A program made the translations under genes and the position numbers. The notes under the pieces were generated by a model that worked only from the letters and a program-made list of their open reading frames with translations, had not been told where the DNA came from and made no database searches. A DNA stretch of 64,000 bases. Source: CAZXWN01 sp964644695 [NCBI: uncultured bacterium]. Its GTDB lineage: Bacteria; UBP4; UBA4092. The first letter of the stretch is position 1. Every line of letters begins with the position of its first letter. Shown one piece after another: positions 63,062 through 64,000 of this stretch. The DNA lies in contig CAZXWN010000012.1 of NCBI GenBank assembly GCA_964644695.1, positions 1-64,000 on the forward strand, in the 5' to 3' direction.

Positions 63062-64000
63062 TTAGTAGAGCAGGTAGGATTTCCTTTTTTGATTGAATTC
63101 GGTTAATCCTTGCTCCCATTGTTCAATGACAGGTGTCATGGAGTGGCTTGAAGAAAATACTAAATCGTATTGATCTGTGCCCACTGCCTGATGGAACATC
63201 TTAAGCCGTTCTTCGGACACTTCCATGATTTCCTTGTCTGGATATAGTTTCAAAAGGGTTGAGAAAAGATGGAATCCAACGGCAGTTGGTCTCAGGACTT
63301 TTTTATCTGTAATATGGATTTGGACTCCTCCACAAGGTTCCCCGGTGAACTTGAAGAAATAGGGTCTAAATGTTAGCGGGCGGAAAAGTACTCCGGGCAG
63401 TTGTAATGCATTCATGGCTTCAGCCAATTCTTCAGCCTGAACAAATGGGGCTCCGACCACTTCAAAGGGAAGTGTGTATCCAACACCGGTTGATAAAGAT
63501 AATAGTTCTCCAATAAATCCGGTCATTACATAATGCCAACAGATGGATGCTTGCGGAATCATTGGAGAAGTGAGTACCCAGGGAAGACCTGTATCGGAGA
63601 ACTCCATATCTCGATTCCATCCTTCCATGGGGATTACCGTTAAGTGACAGTTAATATTAAATTCTTTATTGAAGTACATTGCCAGTTCACCTACGGTCAA
63701 TCCATGGGCAACCGGTATTGGGTAAAGTCCAATGAATGAAGAATATTTCGGATCCAGGATGGGCCCATCAATCATGTTACCTGTTATTGGATTGGGCCGG
63801 TCAAGAATAACGAACTCGATTCCTTTTTCACGGGCAGCTTCCATGGCATAGGCCATGGAATAGACGAAAGTATAATAACGCGCTCCGACATCCTGGATAT
63901 CAAAAAGGAAGACATCAATATTTTCCAGCATTTCTGGAGTCGGGCGGCGGGTTTTACCGTACAGGCTGAAAATAGGAATTCCTGTTTTTTCATCGACGCC
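63062..64000 (-). CDS. DUF1343 (NamZ-type) protein, 5' end beyond window
   Basis: At least 312 residues; the frame is open to the right edge, so the true start lies outside. Family motifs are clear: IPIFSLYGKTRRPT, DVFLFDIQDVGARYYTFV, VILDRPNPITGNMIDGP and HGLTVGELAMYFN. DUF1343 includes NamZ, an exo-beta-N-acetylmuramidase that releases MurNAc from peptidoglycan fragments, so a cell-wall recycling or turnover role is likely. A signal peptide, if any, would be in the missing part. Confidence 0.9.
   Translation of the reverse strand, partial: GVDEKTGIPIFSLYGKTRRPTPEMLENIDVFLFDIQDVGARYYTFVYSMAYAMEAAREKGIEFVILDRPNPITGNMIDGPILDPKYSSFIGLYPIPVAHGLTVGELAMYFNKEFNINCHLTVIPMEGWNRDMEFSDTGLPWVLTSPMIPQASICWHYVMTGFIGELLSLSTGVGYTLPFEVVGAPFVQAEELAEAMNALQLPGVLFRPLTFRPYFFKFTGEPCGGVQIHITDKKVLRPTAVGFHLFSTLLKLYPDKEIMEVSEERLKMFHQAVGTDQYDLVFSSSHSMTPVIEQWEQGLTEFNQKRKSYLLY

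Noticed and set aside
1-64000. CRISPR arrays, insertion sequences, phage or toxin-antitoxin genes
   Set aside because: No regularly spaced direct repeats, transposase or integrase motifs, or toxin-antitoxin pairs were seen on either strand.

Overview
The window comes from a diderm bacterium of fairly low GC content (I did not count it exactly). The envelope type follows from two secretin genes, a PilP-like lipoprotein, a PpiD/SurA-type periplasmic chaperone and two type IV pilus (T4P) inner-membrane platforms. I cannot name the species. GspG-like pilins with a KACVNNL segment, a DUF2723 membrane glycosyltransferase with a TPR tail, many TPR proteins and the order polA-coaE-rho-rpmE-DUF1385-prfA suggest an uncultivated lineage, perhaps near the PVC or candidate-phylum groups. 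That placement is inference only. No transposase, phage gene or CRISPR array was seen. The window is chromosomal core plus envelope genes.

Layout. 1-9.9 kb: a DUF1611 protein; a DUF2723/TPR membrane protein; two small type IV pilins behind a textbook sigma-54 promoter; an NtrC-class activator and its sensor kinase (PilR/PilS-like); a TPR protein, a Rieske protein, a DUF309 protein and peptide deformylase. 10-18.5 kb: a GT39-type glycosyltransferase, a KimA-like APC permease, a zinc-type dehydrogenase, an SDR epimerase and a three-gene DUF990-type ABC exporter. 18.8-28.4 kb: a 1275-residue DUF3857/TPR protein, a third pilin with a perfect Shine-Dalgarno sequence, an integral membrane protein, murA, prmC, an EamA transporter, a DoxX protein, and tRNA-Val and tRNA-Asp.

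28.7-35.3 kb: the first T4P-like assembly module. It consists of a natural PilM-PilN fusion, a 100-residue single-pass protein and a 1417-residue secretin with TPRs and a TolA-like Ala/Lys/Glu tract. 35.5-46.7 kb: polA, coaE (with an altered P-loop), rho, rpmE, a DUF1385 gene, prfA, an unrecognised gene behind an operator-like palindrome, mnmA and a PpiD-like isomerase. 47.3-51.8 kb: the second, canonical module pilM-pilN-pilO-pilP-pilQ under a consensus sigma-70 promoter. 51.9-64 kb: rsfS, an RlmI-like methyltransferase, a membrane-tethered half binding protein, a PTPS-related membrane protein, a CHC2 zinc-finger/TPR fusion, panD, a receiver-HPt protein, a multi-PAS histidine kinase and the 3' part of a DUF1343 (NamZ) gene that runs off the right edge.

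Main theme: two distinct PilM/N/secretin modules, three pilins and a sigma-54 two-component switch sit within 50 kb. No PilB, PilC, PilD or PilT is present, so the motor and prepilin peptidase must be elsewhere.
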